A stretch of 64,000 nt of DNA from Eriocheir sinensis (taxonomy: Eukaryota > Arthropoda > Malacostraca > Decapoda > Varunidae), in NCBI RefSeq assembly GCF_024679095.1, contig NC_066516.1:4939976-5003975 (forward strand). Reading direction: 5' to 3'. The translations under genes were made by a program, and so were the position numbers. The notes under the pieces were generated by a model. The model did not search any database. It worked only from the letters and a program-made list of their open reading frames with translations, and had not been told where the DNA came from. This document shows positions 21,810 through 33,649 of the stretch, piece by piece (position 1 is the stretch's first letter; each line of letters opens with the position of its first letter).

Positions 21810-21896
21810 GCCCATCTTGTATATCAGTTCCCCTTCACCTGGAGCTGGATCCGCCACTGCATACACACACATGCACACACACTCACTCACTCACCC

Positions 21897-22242
21897 GGTC
21901 TGAGGAACTGCTGGACAAGTACCGTAGGCTCATCCAGCAGTATAAGTATAAATCCTCTAACATTTTCATTTCAGGAGTTCTACCACGGACGTGGGCGGAG
22001 AGCGACTTCTTCAGCAAGGCCTTCAACCTCAACAACCGCTTACTGACTCTTTGCAGAGAGCTTGACGTTGAGTTCTTCAACGCCTGAGACAATTTCTACG
22101 GCCAGAGTGAGCTCTTCCACAGGGACGGAATACACCTGTCCCCCATCGGGACAGCCAGATTCGGAAGGCTCCTGAATGACGCAGTACGTGACACCCGATC
22201 AAAAAACTGCTTTCAGCCATGTCCCTCCACCCCGCCCGTGTA
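21897..22242 (+). pseudogene. Family A ORF1, C-terminal half of SGNH esterase
   Basis: Reads RSEELLDKYRRLIQ, then a SGVLPRTWAESDFF block, FNLNNRL, DNFYG, and the catalytic DGIHLSPIGTARFGRLLN with the Asp-x-x-His pair. A TGA at about 22085 replaces an expected Trp before DNFYG. The nucleophile block is upstream and missing. This identifies family A as a CR1-type element with an esterase ORF1. Confidence 0.85.
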
Positions 22243-22317
22243 AATAGACGCCATGCATCACAACAAATGCATAACCATGAACCCGCAAGTACCACCACCT
22301 CTATTACCAAGCCCCAA

Positions 22318-24041
22318 GATAACATAAAAGTCCTTAGTTTCAATGCGCGTAGCCTAAGAAACAAGTTTGATGAACTAAGATGTCGTGCTCTGACAGAAAA
22401 TTTTGACGTAATTGCTATACCCGAAACATTTATCAACACCACAAATATTGATTTAAATACAGAATACAACATAGATGGCTACAGACTCTTCAACAAAGAT
22501 CGTGTAAACCATAGAGGTGGTGGTGTCGCCCTTTTTGTCAAAAGCTATTTGCAACCCACTGACAGAACACCAAGAGACATTAACGTTGAACATTTGTGCG
22601 TGCGAGTAAACATTAGGCGTTTTCAGTTGTGTCACCGTCAAGTCAAACGATCGCAAACAAAACAGCATTTTAACTGAAAACGTATTACAGCCCCGCTGCC
22701 AATTGACATGCAGGCGCCACCGCCCGGGAATAACTCGTATACATCACTCTTCAGACCCAAATACTCAGAGTGCATATTGTTGGAAGTAGGAAGGTGGAGG
22801 AATTTGACGATTTGTTCCTAGAGGATGACTACAGATCACCTGTGCTTAATCCTTTGTATATGCCCCTCATCCAGCGGCACAGATGAATTCTCGGTGGCAG
22901 GAGTTGTGTTTACGTTCGCATGTACGAGTTCTGAGCCAACTCTAATTTTCTCCTTGTTTTAGTTTGATGTCAACTATAATATATTCCAAAATTATATATT
23001 TCCTCGCCCGCAAATGATGATTATGTTAAGAGATGATGCAAGAAACGCACCAACATACGAAAAAAACAGCTCTGCTCCGGGATTAAAGTCATAGCTACGA
23101 AGTAGAGTCGGATAACGCTGCCTAGCGGTAAAAAAGATGCGAAATGTCATCGGAGAAGGCAGCATCTTCCCTTCTTTCCCTTACCTTATGGCATTTTCAG
23201 GTTGTTTTTAATGTGAAATGACAAGAAAATAAATATTTCTTTATACAACACCAACTTTCTGGATCTCAAAGAGCATCATATTTATTCTTCAAAACATTCC
23301 TACGGGAACTCGACTGCAGTGTGGTGGTGTGTGGTACTACTCGCTGATTGGCTGATGAAAAATGTCTGTTCGCGTTTGCTAGCGAGAGCCTTTTGGACAA
23401 ACATATCCCGGAGCACGTTTGACCCCGTTCCCATCTTTCTGCCTTCATTTGACTTGTCGGTGATACTACTGAAAACGCCTCTTGCAAAAGTCAATTTAAA
23501 TATATCTGTCACCTACAGGCCTCCGGGGCAATCACTCGATGCCGATCTTGAAATGTACAGCTTTTTAAGGCAGTCACTTAATAACAATGACTCACTGATA
23601 GTAGGAGACTTTAACCTCCCCCATATCGACTGGGCGACACTGTCTGGTACAGAAGGCGAGTCACATAGAATGATTGAATTTTTAGAAGAAAATTATCTAA
23701 GCTAAATGGTTTCTGAACCAACTCGACAAAACCTTATTGTTATAACGACCCAAGATAACCTAGTCAGTAATGTTACGGTAGGAGAACACCTCGGTTCTTG
23801 CGATCATAAATTAGTGTGCGTCGACATTAGAGCTCAAACATTAATGACTGAAAATAAAGTAAAGGTGCCCAATTTCAAAAGAGCTAACTTCGTAGAAATC
23901 TGACAAAAACTAACAGAAATACAACTATCAGATGACGGCAATGTAGTGGAAGCCTGGCTAAGCTTTAAAAATCATTTACTCACTCAGCAGAACACATTCG
24001 TCCCTTTCTGTGAGAAGCGAAGTAACACTACTAAAAGCCCA

Positions 24042-24042
<1 letters not shown>
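22318..24042 (+). pseudogene. Family A ORF2 endonuclease, interrupted by a TIR element
   Basis: The first block (to 22614) has SFNARSLRNKFDELR, AIPETFINT and GGGVALFVKSY. After the insertion the frame resumes with ISVTYRPPGQSLD, VGDFNLPHIDW, a stop near 23703, then SEPTRQN and SCDHKLV. The usual Ser-Asp-His near the end reads Cys-Asp-His as in copy 1. Internal stops near 23703 and 23902 disable it. Confidence 0.85.
22615..23480. mobile_element. DNA element with about 35-bp inverted termini inserted in family A ORF2
   Basis: Left end AGGCGTTTTCAGTTGTGTCA and right end the complement of AGGCGTTTTCAGTAGTATCA; the inverted similarity continues through a CAAGTCAAA segment. It splits the endonuclease between RVNI and LAKVN, so insertion boundaries are firm, but I cannot see a clear target duplication. 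A short acidic frame (KVEEFDDLFLED) near 22.79 kb could be a transposase scrap. Superfamily unknown. Confidence 0.75.
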
Positions 24043-24080
<38 letters not shown>

Positions 24081-24184
24081 GCAAAGGAGACAGCTCAAGG
24101 GCACAAAAAAGTAAACATTAATAAAAAAAAAGCCCGCTACTCGCTGCTCCTAAAAAGAATCCAAAGAGGTGGCCGAAAGATAGG

Positions 24185-25720
24185 TCAGTTTCGGGAGGAG
24201 AGGTGTCCTGATACCCTCCTCTTGAAAGAGTTCAAGTCGTAGGCAGGAGGAAATACAGATGAAGGAAGATTGTTCCAGAGTTTACCAGCGTGAGGGATGA
24301 AAGAGTGAAGATGCTGGTTAACTCTTGCATAAGGGGTTTGGACATGAGTAGAAAGTCGAGTGCAGCGGGGCCGCGGGAGGGGGGGAGGCATGCAGTTAGC
24401 AAGTTCAGAAGAGCAGTCAGCTTGGAAATATCGATAGAAGATAGAAAGAGGGGCAACATTGCGGCGGAATTTAAGAGGTAGAAGACTATCAGTATGAGGA
24501 GGAGAGCTGATGAGACGAAGAGCCTTTGCCTCCACTCTGTCCAGAAGAGCTGTGGTGGAGCCCCCCACATGAGATGCATACTCCATACGAGGGCGGACAA
24601 GGCCCCTGTATATGGACAGCAACTGTGCAGGGGAGAAGAACTGGCGGAGACGGTACAGAACGGCCAGCCTCGAGGAAGCTGATTTAGTAAGAGATGAGAT
24701 ATGAAGTTTCCAGTTGAGATTTTGAGTTAAGGATAGACCGAGGATGTTTAGTGTTGAGGAAGGTGATAGCTGGGTGTTGTCAAAGAATAGGGGATAGTTG
24801 TTTGGAAGATTGTGTCGAGTGGATAGGTGGAGAAACTGTGTTTTTGAGGCGTTGAAGGACACCAGGTTCTTCTTGCCCCAATCGGAAATAATAGTAAGGT
24901 CTGAGGCTAAGCGTTCTGCAGCCTCCAGCCTTGAGTCGTTAAGTTCCTGAAGGGTGGGTCTTCTATTAAAAGAAGTTGAATAATGCAGAGTGGAATCATC
25001 GGCGTAGGAATGGATAGGACAGTTCGTTTTGGAAAGAAGATCATCAATGAACAACAGAAAAAGAGTGGGAGATAGGACAGAACCCTGTGGGACACCACTG
25101 TTAATAGATTTAGGGGAAGAACAGTGACCGTCTACCACGGCAGAAATAGAACGGTCAGAAAGGAAACTGGAGATAAAGGTACAGAGAGAAGGATAGAAAC
25201 CGTAGGAGGGTAGTTTACAAAGCAAAGATTTGTGCCAGACCCTATCAAAAGCTTTTGATATGTCCAGCGCAATAGCAAAAGTTTCACCGAAACGGCTAAG
25301 AGAGGATGACCAAGAGTCCGTTAAGAAGGCTAGGAGATCACCAGTAGAACGCCCTTTGCGGAACCCATACTGGCGATCAGATAGAAGGTCAGAAGTGGAA
25401 AGGTGCTTTTGAATCTTCCGGTTAAGGATTGATTCAAAAGCTTTAGATAGACAAGAAAGTAAAGCAATAGGACGGTAGTTTGAGGGATTGGAGCGGTCAC
25501 CCTTCTTAGGTACAGGCTGTATGAAGGCATACTTCCAGCAAGAAGGAAAGGTAGATGTTGACAGGCAGAGGCGAAAGAGTTTGACCAGGCAGGGTGACAG
25601 CACGGAGGCACAGTTTTTAAGGACAATAGGAGGCACTCCATCAGGTCCATAAGCCTTCTGAGGATTGAGGCCAGAGAGGGCATAGAAAACATCATTTTGA
25701 AGAATCTTTATAACAGGCAT
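24185..25720 (-). pseudogene. Family C reverse transcriptase, 511 open codons
   Basis: RT motifs in order: [91 protein letters not shown] and the catalytic SYADDST. The C-terminus has LVRPRMEYASHV and ends LSSRN. Downstream of a frameshift from the endonuclease frame, the RT itself has no stop. The motif spelling points to the jockey/I side of non-LTR elements; exact clade is not resolved. Confidence 0.92.
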
Positions 25721-25781
25721 AAAGGAGTCAGAGGGGGGATGAGTAGGAGGAATATGCCCAGAATCGTCCAGAGTGGAGTTT

Positions 25782-27126
25782 TTAGAAAAGTTTGAGAGAA
25801 GAGTTCAGCCTTAGAGATAGATGAGACGGCAGTGTTGCCGTCAGGACTGAGGAGTGGAGGGAAAGATGAAGAAGTGAAGTTGGAGGAGAAGTTTTGGCTA
25901 GATGCCAGAAGTCACGGGAAGAGTTAGAGAAAGCAAGGTTTTGACATTTTCTATTAATGAAAGAATTTTTGGTTAGTTGGAGAATAGATTTGGCACGATT
26001 TCGGGCAGAAATGTAAAGTTCATAATTAGCATTAGTTTGAAGGCTCTGGTATCTTTTGTGAGCTACCTCTCTATCATTGACAGCACGAGAACAAGCGTGA
26101 TTAAACCAAGGCTTTTTAGCGTGAGGAGTAGAGAAAGAACGAGGAATGTATGCCTCCATTCCAGAGACAATCACCTCTGTGATGCGCTGAGCACACACAG
26201 AGGGGTCTCTATCCTGGAAGCAATAATCATTCCACGGGAAATTGGAAAAGTACATCCTCAGGTCGTCCCACCGAGCTGAAGCAAAATGCCAGAAGCATCG
26301 CCTCTTGATTGGGTCCAGAGGGTGTACAGGAGCGATAGGACAGGATGCAGAAATAAGATTGTGATCGGAGGAGCCCAACGGAGAGAACAGTTTGACAGAA
26401 TAAGCAGAAGGGTTTGAGGTAAGGAAGAGGTCTAGAATGTTGGGCCGATCTCCAAGACGGTCAGGAATACGTGTAGGGTGCTGGACCAACTGCTCTAGGT
26501 CGTTGAGGATAGCAAAGTTGTAGGCTTGTTCACCAGGATGGTCAGTGAAAGAGGATGAAAGCCAAAGCTGGTGGTGAACATTGAAATCTCCTAGGATGGA
26601 GATTTCAGCGAAGGGAGAGTGGGTCAAGATGTGCTCCACTTTAGAATTCAAATAGTCAAAGAATTTTACATAGTTGGTAGAGTTAGGTGAGAGATAAACA
26701 GCACAGATGTATTTAGTAATAGAATGACAGTGAAGTCTTAACCAGATGGTGGAAAATTCAGAAGAGTCAAGGTCGTGGGCACGAGAGCAAGTGATGTCGT
26801 TGCGCACGTAGGAGCAACATCCAGCTTTGGATTGAAATTTAGGATAGAGATAGTAGGAGGGAACAGAGTAGAGATTGCTGTCAGTAGCCTCAGAAACCTG
26901 TGTTTCGGTAAGGAAGAGAAGGTGAGGTTTAGAGGAGGAGAGATGATGTTCCACAGAATGAAAATTAGAGCGAAGACTGCGAATGTTGCAGAAATTGAGA
27001 AGAAAGAGGTTCGAGGAGTTATCAAGACACCTCTCGGGTCGGCAGCCAGAAGGGGAGTCCTCCCTGGGGGAATTTGTGGTCCCCCCCCAGGCGGGGACTC
27101 CGAGGCTTGGTGTTTGTGCGCCATTT
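25782..27126 (-). pseudogene. Family C AP endonuclease, frameshifted from its RT
   Basis: After the start segment and a frameshift in a C/G run near 27.07 kb, the protein reads [28 protein letters not shown], a [10 protein letters not shown] segment, the catalytic [12 protein letters not shown] and [10 protein letters not shown], then a linker rich in Arg and Ser. It ends in a wrong-frame tail; indels near 25.88 and 25.79 kb separate it from RT. The active-site series (Asn-Ile-Arg, Glu, Asp-Phe-Asn, Ser-Asp-His) is complete. Confidence 0.9.
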
Positions 27127-27427
27127 GGTTTAATAGCGTAATTAAACACTCAGTCAGGAGAGAAAATTGGTTTACAGGCTAAAGAAAGAACAAAGCACTC
27201 CCGAAAACATTAGATTTTTTCATGATGCTAGGCGATGAGTAAAAAGATTAGTATGTCAGGCAATGCGTAGATATGAAGAAAATATTGCAGTCAACTGTAA
27301 AAATAATCCGAAATACCACTTCAGTTACATAAACAACAGAAAGGCGATCAGAAGTGGAATTGGACCTTTAACAAACAGGGACGGTGCACTAGTGACTGAC
27401 AGCCAACACATTACAAACCTCTTAATG

Positions 27428-27744
27428 ACACTAGTGATACCGGTATCCAGTTCTCAAACTGGTTAGCGGTACTGTTAGTACTGCTAAGGTACCGGGTTGC
27501 ATATTTCCGAACTGTACTCACCTGCCGCACCAGCAGTGAGAACGGTAGTGCAGAAACCTTTCAAGGGCCAAGGGGTCACTCAACAAACTTTGACATTCCC
27601 GCGCACTAGCACGCTCAGGCCCTTCCTCTCCTCTTTCCTTTTCTTTTCTTTTCTTTTCTTTTCTTTTCTTTTCTATTCCTCTCTTTTCTTTTCCCTTCTC
27701 TTCTCTTCTCTCTGCCAGAAAATTATGTATTTTTTTCATTTTTA
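27428..27744. other. Spacer with (TTTTC)n
   Basis: Nothing coding; a pentanucleotide TTTTC/TTCTC array occupies about 27636-27705. Confidence 0.7.
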
Positions 27745-28047
27745 TCTAGGTAAGGTAAAGGTGGGTGCATATGCTATAGCTGTGCAAGGCTGCGGTGCTC
27801 ATCTCTGAACCATTGGCCCTTTGAGCCTGTGGTAGGTAAGAACCAATTACTCCGGGACACGGGCCAATGTGAAATCCAGGATTGCCACAGTTTACCTTCC
27901 CCAGGTTTCCCCAGATACCCATTTATTGACCAGACCATAAGGGAGGATGAACAGCTGGGTGAGCTGCATGCTGACTGCCCAGGCTGGGATTTGAACCTGG
28001 GCCTCCAGAGTAGTAGCCAGGGACTCTAACCACTGCTTCACAGATGG
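27745..28047 (-). mobile_element. tRNA-derived SINE (family S2), minus strand
   Basis: On the minus strand the head reads AAGCAGTGGTTAGAG (A-box-like) followed by B box AGGTTCAAATCCC, then a CAGCTGTTCATCCTCCCTTA segment, TGGGTATCTGGGGAAACC, and CACCTTTACCTTACC at the end. A diverged copy lies at 51790-52050. A-rich simple sequence borders the head side (28048-28118). Confidence 0.82.
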
Positions 28048-28071
28048 AAAAAAAAAAAAAAAATAAAAAAA

Positions 28072-28102
<31 letters not shown>

Positions 28103-28118
28103 GTAAATAATAAAAAAA
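28048..28118. repeat. A-run and (AAAT)n
   Basis: A17 followed by about nine AAAT/AAAAT units. Confidence 0.95.
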
Positions 28119-28129
28119 GAATGAGTCTC

Positions 28130-28535
28130 CTTAAAATCTGGCATGGAAAGGCTCCGAGTCTCAGGAAACATTCCTACTCTACCCCATGCAGACCCTAGGT
28201 ACTGACTAAGATGGTCTGGCCTCAACTTATTGAAACATCAAACCAAATGGCTACCAAGACTCCATTTCTGTCATAGTGAATATTTAGATGGAGGAGTGGC
28301 AGTTGAGTTTGTTTCTAAAAGAATCATTCATGTCACACTTAACCACTAAAGGTTGGATCCATCATTTTCTCATGCTACAACACTGGTAAAGAAAAATTAG
28401 GTGGTTTGAGTTCATTTGTTGACATTTAACGTTTGTACTTTTATTTCTCTTTCATAGTGTGTCAGTGATTATAAACAATTCAGATTTGTCCACATTCGTA
28501 AATCCATTATATACATATTTTCAAACATTCGATCA
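28130..28535 (-). mobile_element. Old, diverged family A 3'-end fragment
   Basis: Matches the last 350 bp of A1 in the same orientation but with many substitutions (GTTTCTAAAAGAATCATTCA, CATTCGATCAG). It ends at the CT array, which the younger plus-strand A3 copy also abuts, so the two lie head to head around the array. Confidence 0.78.
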
Positions 28536-28554
28536 GTCTCTCTCTCTCTCTCTC
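28533..28554. repeat. (CT)n microsatellite at the 5' end of A3
   Basis: About 11 CT units followed by TTTTTAAGG and family A sequence. Confidence 0.93.
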
Positions 28555-30619
28555 TTTTTAAGGCTAAGCCTTAAAAATCACTTACTCACTCAGCAGAACA
28601 CATTCGTCCCCTTGTGCGAGAAGCGAATTAACACTAATAAAAGCCCACCGTGGTTTAATAGCGAAATTAAACAATCAGTCAATGAGAGAAAATTGTTTTA
28701 CAGGTTAAAGAAAGAACAAAGCACGCCCGAAAACATTAGACTTTATAATGATGCCAGGCGAGTAAAAGACTAGTAGGTCAGGCAAAGCGTAGATACGAAG
28801 AAAATATTGCAGCCAACTGTAAAAATAATCCGAAATCTTTCTTCAGTTACATAAACAACAGAAAGGCGATCAAAAGTGGTATTGGACCTTTAACAAACAG
28901 CGACGGTGCACTAGTGACTGGCTGTAAACAACAGAAAGGCGATCAAAAGTGGTATTGGACCTTTAACAAACAGCGACGGTGCACTAGTGACTGACAGCCA
29001 ACACATTGCAAACCTTTTAAACAATTACTTTTCCTCGGTGTTTAATACTAACAGTCTTCCTCTCGCTACCACCAACACCAGTACTATTGTAAATCTCGAG
29101 CATGCATTGCCTAATTTTGAAATAACAACCGATGAAGTCCTTAAAGCTCTCCATTCACTTAAAACAAATAAAAGTCCTGGACCTGACAAAGTATATCCAA
29201 CTCTGCTGAAAGAAACAAAGAGCGAAATACTCTCCTCCCTCACAACCGAATTCAATATGTCCTTGCGACAAGGCATCGTCCCTTCAGATTGGAAAAAGGT
29301 TAACGTGACACCAATTTTCAAGAAAGGAGACAAAAAAGTACCAGGTAATTACAGGCCCATTAGTCTAACTTCGGTTGTAGGTAAGCTACTTGAGGGCATA
29401 ATTAGAGACAAAATTATGAATTACCTTGAAAGCCACTCATTGATTTGTGACTCACAACATGTCTTACGAACAAAAAGATCCTGCCTATCAAACCTATTAA
29501 CCTTTTATAACGACCTCTTCACTGTTTATGACGTAACCAAATCACTGGACGTAGTCTATCTTGATTTCCAGAAAGCATTTGATAAAGTCCCGCATCATAA
29601 ATTACTTTACAAATTAAAGCAAATAGGTATTGACGGTCAAGTAAACCAATGGATCGCGAATTGGTTGAGCAACAGACAACAAAGAGTAGTGATTGACGGA
29701 TTTAACTCAGAGTGGGCGCCTGTCACTAGTGGCGTCCCTCAGGGCTCGGTCCTTGGCCCAGTGCTCTTCATTATTTACATCAACGACGTGGATGTTGGAC
29801 TCAATAACCGCATTAGTAAATTTGCAGACGACACAAAGATTGGCAACTCGGTTCTCACTGACGAAGGCAAAGCCTCCAAGAGGATTTGCACAAAATTTCA
29901 ACAGTCGGATAGATGGGAGATGCCTTTAACGTGACAAGTGCCAGGTCCTTCAAGTTGGAACGAGGAATAAGAAGTTCGAATACGAAATGCGCGGCGTTAA
30001 ACTCAAAAGCGTTCAATGCGCCAAAGACTTGGGGGTCAAAATCGCGTCAAACCTCAAATTCTCACAGCAATGCATCGATGCAGCAAATAAAGCGAACAGA
30101 ATGTTGGGCTTCATTAAAAGAAACTTTGTATTCAAGAATAAAGATGTAATACTCCCGCTCTACAACAGTTTAGTCAGACCCCACTTGGAATATGCGGTAC
30201 AGTTTTGGTCTCCCCACCATGCAAAGGATATTGCTAAATTAGAAGGTGTTCAGCGTCGAGCAACGAAAATGATCCCTTCCTTGCGCAACAAATCCTACGA
30301 AGAAAGGCTTTCTACCCTTAACATGTTCTCTCTTGAGAAACGTCGCCTCCGAGGAAAACTGATCGAATGTTTTAAAATACTTAATGGTTTCACGAATGTA
30401 GACAGATCAACATTGTTTATGATCGATGACACTTTGCGCACGAGGAACAATGGCGTAAAACTCAGATGTAGACAAGTAAATTCAGACTGCACCAAATTTT
30501 TCTTCAACGTTGTAGTGCGAGAATGGAATAAGCTTCCACCGTCAGTGGTCCAGTGTAACACGATTGACTCCTTCAAAAATAAGCTCGACCGTCACTTCCT
30601 TCAACTTAATATCAACTAG
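28555..30619 (+). pseudogene. Family A RT remnant, copy 3
   Basis: Fragments: NTNKSPPWFNSEIKQSV to 28773; duplication-induced shift; RT core 28987-29934 with [48 protein letters not shown] and FADDTKIG; another shift where several bases near 29.86-29.93 kb are missing; and the C-terminal 210 codons (29987-30619) with MRGVKLKSVQ and VRPHLEYAVQFWSP. Catalytic box intact but the gene is broken in three places. Confidence 0.9.
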
Positions 30620-30752
30620 AGTAGAAATGCAACGTTTTGGAGTCTTCTGATTAATGTAAAATCACTTAGGTTTAAGGACAGACCACCAAGTCTGGACCAT
30701 GGGGTCTGTGTGGTCTGATTTTCTATGTAAATCTATGTAAATCTATGTAAAT
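28555..30752 (+). mobile_element. CR1-clade retrotransposon family A copy 3, 5'-truncated
   Basis: Plus-strand copy from the linker before RT to the 3' tail. The tail carries three tandem copies of the decamer CTATGTAAAT and then a (CT)n tract (30753-30774). Sequence is very close to A1 and A2. A 73-bp direct duplication at 28852-28997 shifts the frame. Confidence 0.93.
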
Positions 30753-33410
30753 CTCTCTCTCTTTCTCTCTCTCTCGACTTATCAGTTGTTGCTGCCATCT
30801 TTACTGTCTAAGGACATAAAATATACAGAGTGTTTGTGTCATAGGTATCAATTTATTTTTAGTATCCCAGAGCTGTAATGGAAAGGATTTTTTTAATATA
30901 TATAATTTCACAAATATGGAAAGGAAAAAAATCACTAATGTATCTAGCAAATAACTAGGAAAAAAATGATCACATGTTTACCCCCCAAAACAAAAGCAAG
31001 AATAATATATATGTACACTAAAGATATCAAAATAATTAAATATTTCAATATTTAGTACATGTGCAGAAATTACTGATAAGATCAAGTTTTTGCAGCTTCA
31101 AGTCCCTGAGACTTTAGATTAGAATTAAATCATGAAGTAACACTACAACATTTTTATGAAAATGGTTTAGACCAGGAGTTCTTTACACATAAATTCTCAT
31201 TGTCATTGGTGCTCACCACATCACCCCTCAATGGCATTGCAAGTAATACAATTTTTAAGTAATAGGTACTACATAGTGACACAGTAAGTTCTCACCAATA
31301 ACCAATAATGACATACAATATTGTATTCAAGAATAACGGTAGGTTGGAAAAGATGTGCATTTATTTTGATAATGCTATCTAGATTCTCTTGAGTAACATA
31401 TATTATGTGGAAAGTGTGTGAGTGCGTCACGGATAGAATTTGTTTGCTGCTACGTTGGTGATGTGGTTGCCTGTCCCGGTTCACTTGCACTGTCTAGACA
31501 CTCAGTGAAGTACTGTTATGGCCAAGTATGACATTTTTAACTCTATAGCCAGTGGTTACTAGGGTCTGTGGTTAATAATGGGTTCTGCAGTTTTGCCTGT
31601 TGGAGCTATGAGAGATGATGCAGGGTGTGATTTGCTGCATGAATGCCAAAGAATTTTGGGATGGGTAAGGAAAAAATTTAAGGCACCCACAAGAAACCTC
31701 CACTGAGGGCAAAGATAAGACAGAATGATGAACTTCTTGAAAGTGGTGTATTATACGTAGTACACTGACATGTGGAAACAGAACTGTTTAGAATTAACAG
31801 TGCTAAATATTAAGAGAAACTAACAAGTGACCAACAAGAGTATTGCAGTGGCTAAATATTTTTTGGTTGTGATGGAAATGTGAGGCAAGCTATGGAGTCA
31901 ATTGTGAGGAGGGCTTCACATATAAGCTACCTAATTGTTACACAAATAACAGTTTTACTAGTAATCTTATTTATTCGCCATCCATTGGATATTATTGGTG
32001 AGACTCTACTGTCCATTTGTTTTTAAAACCATTCCTATGAAATATGGTTGCACTATATATTGCAGATTTGTTAAGTAAATAATTAGTAAACAGAAAAAAA
32101 CCCTATATATATCTAAATTTGTAACAATACCAAAGCAATATTCACTGTATCAATGATAATAAAGTATATAAAATATTTGATTGGAATTGCAAGGGACCAA
32201 ATTACAATGAAAATTATAAATTATTTTACTAGTTTGCTGGTATCTACACTACATCAAACACTATATCAATTTTTATTGAGAATCTTTTTGACAAAGACCT
32301 TCATTACCTCTCTGGAGTTAGCATACAACCCCTTTAGTTAATATACAACACCTTGAAAGGAAAGTACCCAATGATTGAGAACCCCAGGTTTAGATTAGTG
32401 GCCCTTAAAGTTTTAGATGTGACCCAATTAGACTTTCTGTATCACCCTCACGACCCCATCACAAGGTTCTTGATAGCACTGCACACAGTGAAACATTTTG
32501 TCCAAAATTTATTTAGCTAAATGCCTGTTACAAAAAATATCCTGTGATCTAGTACTAGGCTACAACCTGTATTTTAAAGAATGCATGGCATTTCTACAGA
32601 TGAAAGGACTTTGGTTGCAAAAAACGTTGTTTCATAAAGAATATAGAGGTAATTAATAAAGGACATTTAATTATGCAGATCTACTCATAGTTGTACTTTC
32701 TAAATTCTGACATAAAATTTGTTCAACTTTCATTAATAATAATATTAGTAATAATAATCATAATAAGGGGACCCTGTTTCCCAAGAAGTTATGGTTGGGA
32801 TTCATCCTTCTGTATTAAAGAAATTATTGAATATTTGCTGGCGCTGAAGACACTTTTCTGAAGTTCAGACTAAAAAAATAGCATGCAACAACAATGAATG
32901 TTGCATTACCTGTAGGCTTAACCTAGGCCTTTAGGAAGTGTACAGGCTATGGTGGTCAAGCAGATGCTACTCGTCTTGGCAGTGTCCAATGACGACAAGA
33001 ATGGAACCCCTTGTAACTGATGTTGGTGTTAGTCTTACGATAGCCACTGTTATTGTTTGGTATTAGTCTTGATTTTGGTGTTGGGGTTGTCAACTCCAGG
33101 ATGTCATTTGTTCATACTGAGAGGTTTTGTTTGCTTGCCATGTTTGTGTGGTAATGAAAAAGCTGTTGTAAAATCAGTAATACATACAGTGCTAGCAGTG
33201 GCAGGTGATGCCGATGCTGCATGAACCTGTTGTACTTGGGAACAGGATGATTAATAGAGTTGAATATGGTATTAAAGATGATATTCACTAAAATGAATAA
33301 CTTGTAGGCTACTCTCAGCTCTTAACAATCTGAACATGCTTGGGAAAGGAATCACTCAGGTTTACAAAAGTTCCTGTTTAATATTGCCCCATGTCTCTTG
33401 AATGGCACCT
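30753..33410. other. 2.7-kb stretch with nothing recognised
   Basis: Moderately AT-rich, low in microsatellites compared with the rest of the window. I see no convincing exon, repeat family or terminal inverted repeat. It may be intergenic or UTR-like host sequence. Confidence 0.5.
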
Positions 33411-33414
33411 TTAA

Positions 33415-33620
33415 CCTGGTAGCAGCAGGGATCATGTTTCTTGATGGTCCCTCTAAGCGAGAAAAATTCATCACTTACATAAACCATTTCTTAATATATA
33501 TCAAAGAATTTGTGATCAGTTTATGTATCATCTATTTTGGGGGGTTTAAATCATGGCACAAATTTGGCCCTTTGCTCCTACACCGTAAAGCCATAAATTT
33601 GGCCCGTTGCTGCTACTGGG
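33415..33620. mobile_element. TTAA MITE (CCTGGTAGCAGC termini), 206 bp
   Basis: TTAA at 33411-33414 and 33621-33624 flank inverted ends CCTGGTAGCAGC and GCTGCTACTGGG. The interior shares GGCCAAATTT / AAATTTGGCCC and ATGATACATAA-type segments with the 36.5-kb MITE in opposite orientation, so both belong to one family. TTAA duplication is the piggyBac hallmark. Confidence 0.82.
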
Positions 33621-33649
33621 TTAACCCCCTCTTTACCACAGCTTCCCAC

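Larger units (their letters stand above)
24043..27126 (-). mobile_element. Family C (jockey/I-type) non-LTR retrotransposon, about 3.1 kb
   Basis: Minus-strand element with a poly(A) tail (T33 at 24044-24076). It starts at the [10 protein letters not shown] coding segment. Its insertion interrupts family A copy 4 precisely between SPP and WFN codons. No target duplication is evident at the junctions. A second long copy lies at 52.3-55.3 kb. Confidence 0.9.
21896..27427 (+). mobile_element. CR1-clade retrotransposon family A copy 4, broken by two insertions
   Basis: The only A copy here that retains ORF1 sequence. Pieces are 21896-22614 (end of ORF1, start of ORF2), 23481-24042 (rest of endonuclease and linker) and 27127-27427 (linker after the family C insertion). 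A TIR element (22615-23480) and family C element (24043-27126) separate them. The copy stops at about 27427 in the linker before RT. Confidence 0.88.
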
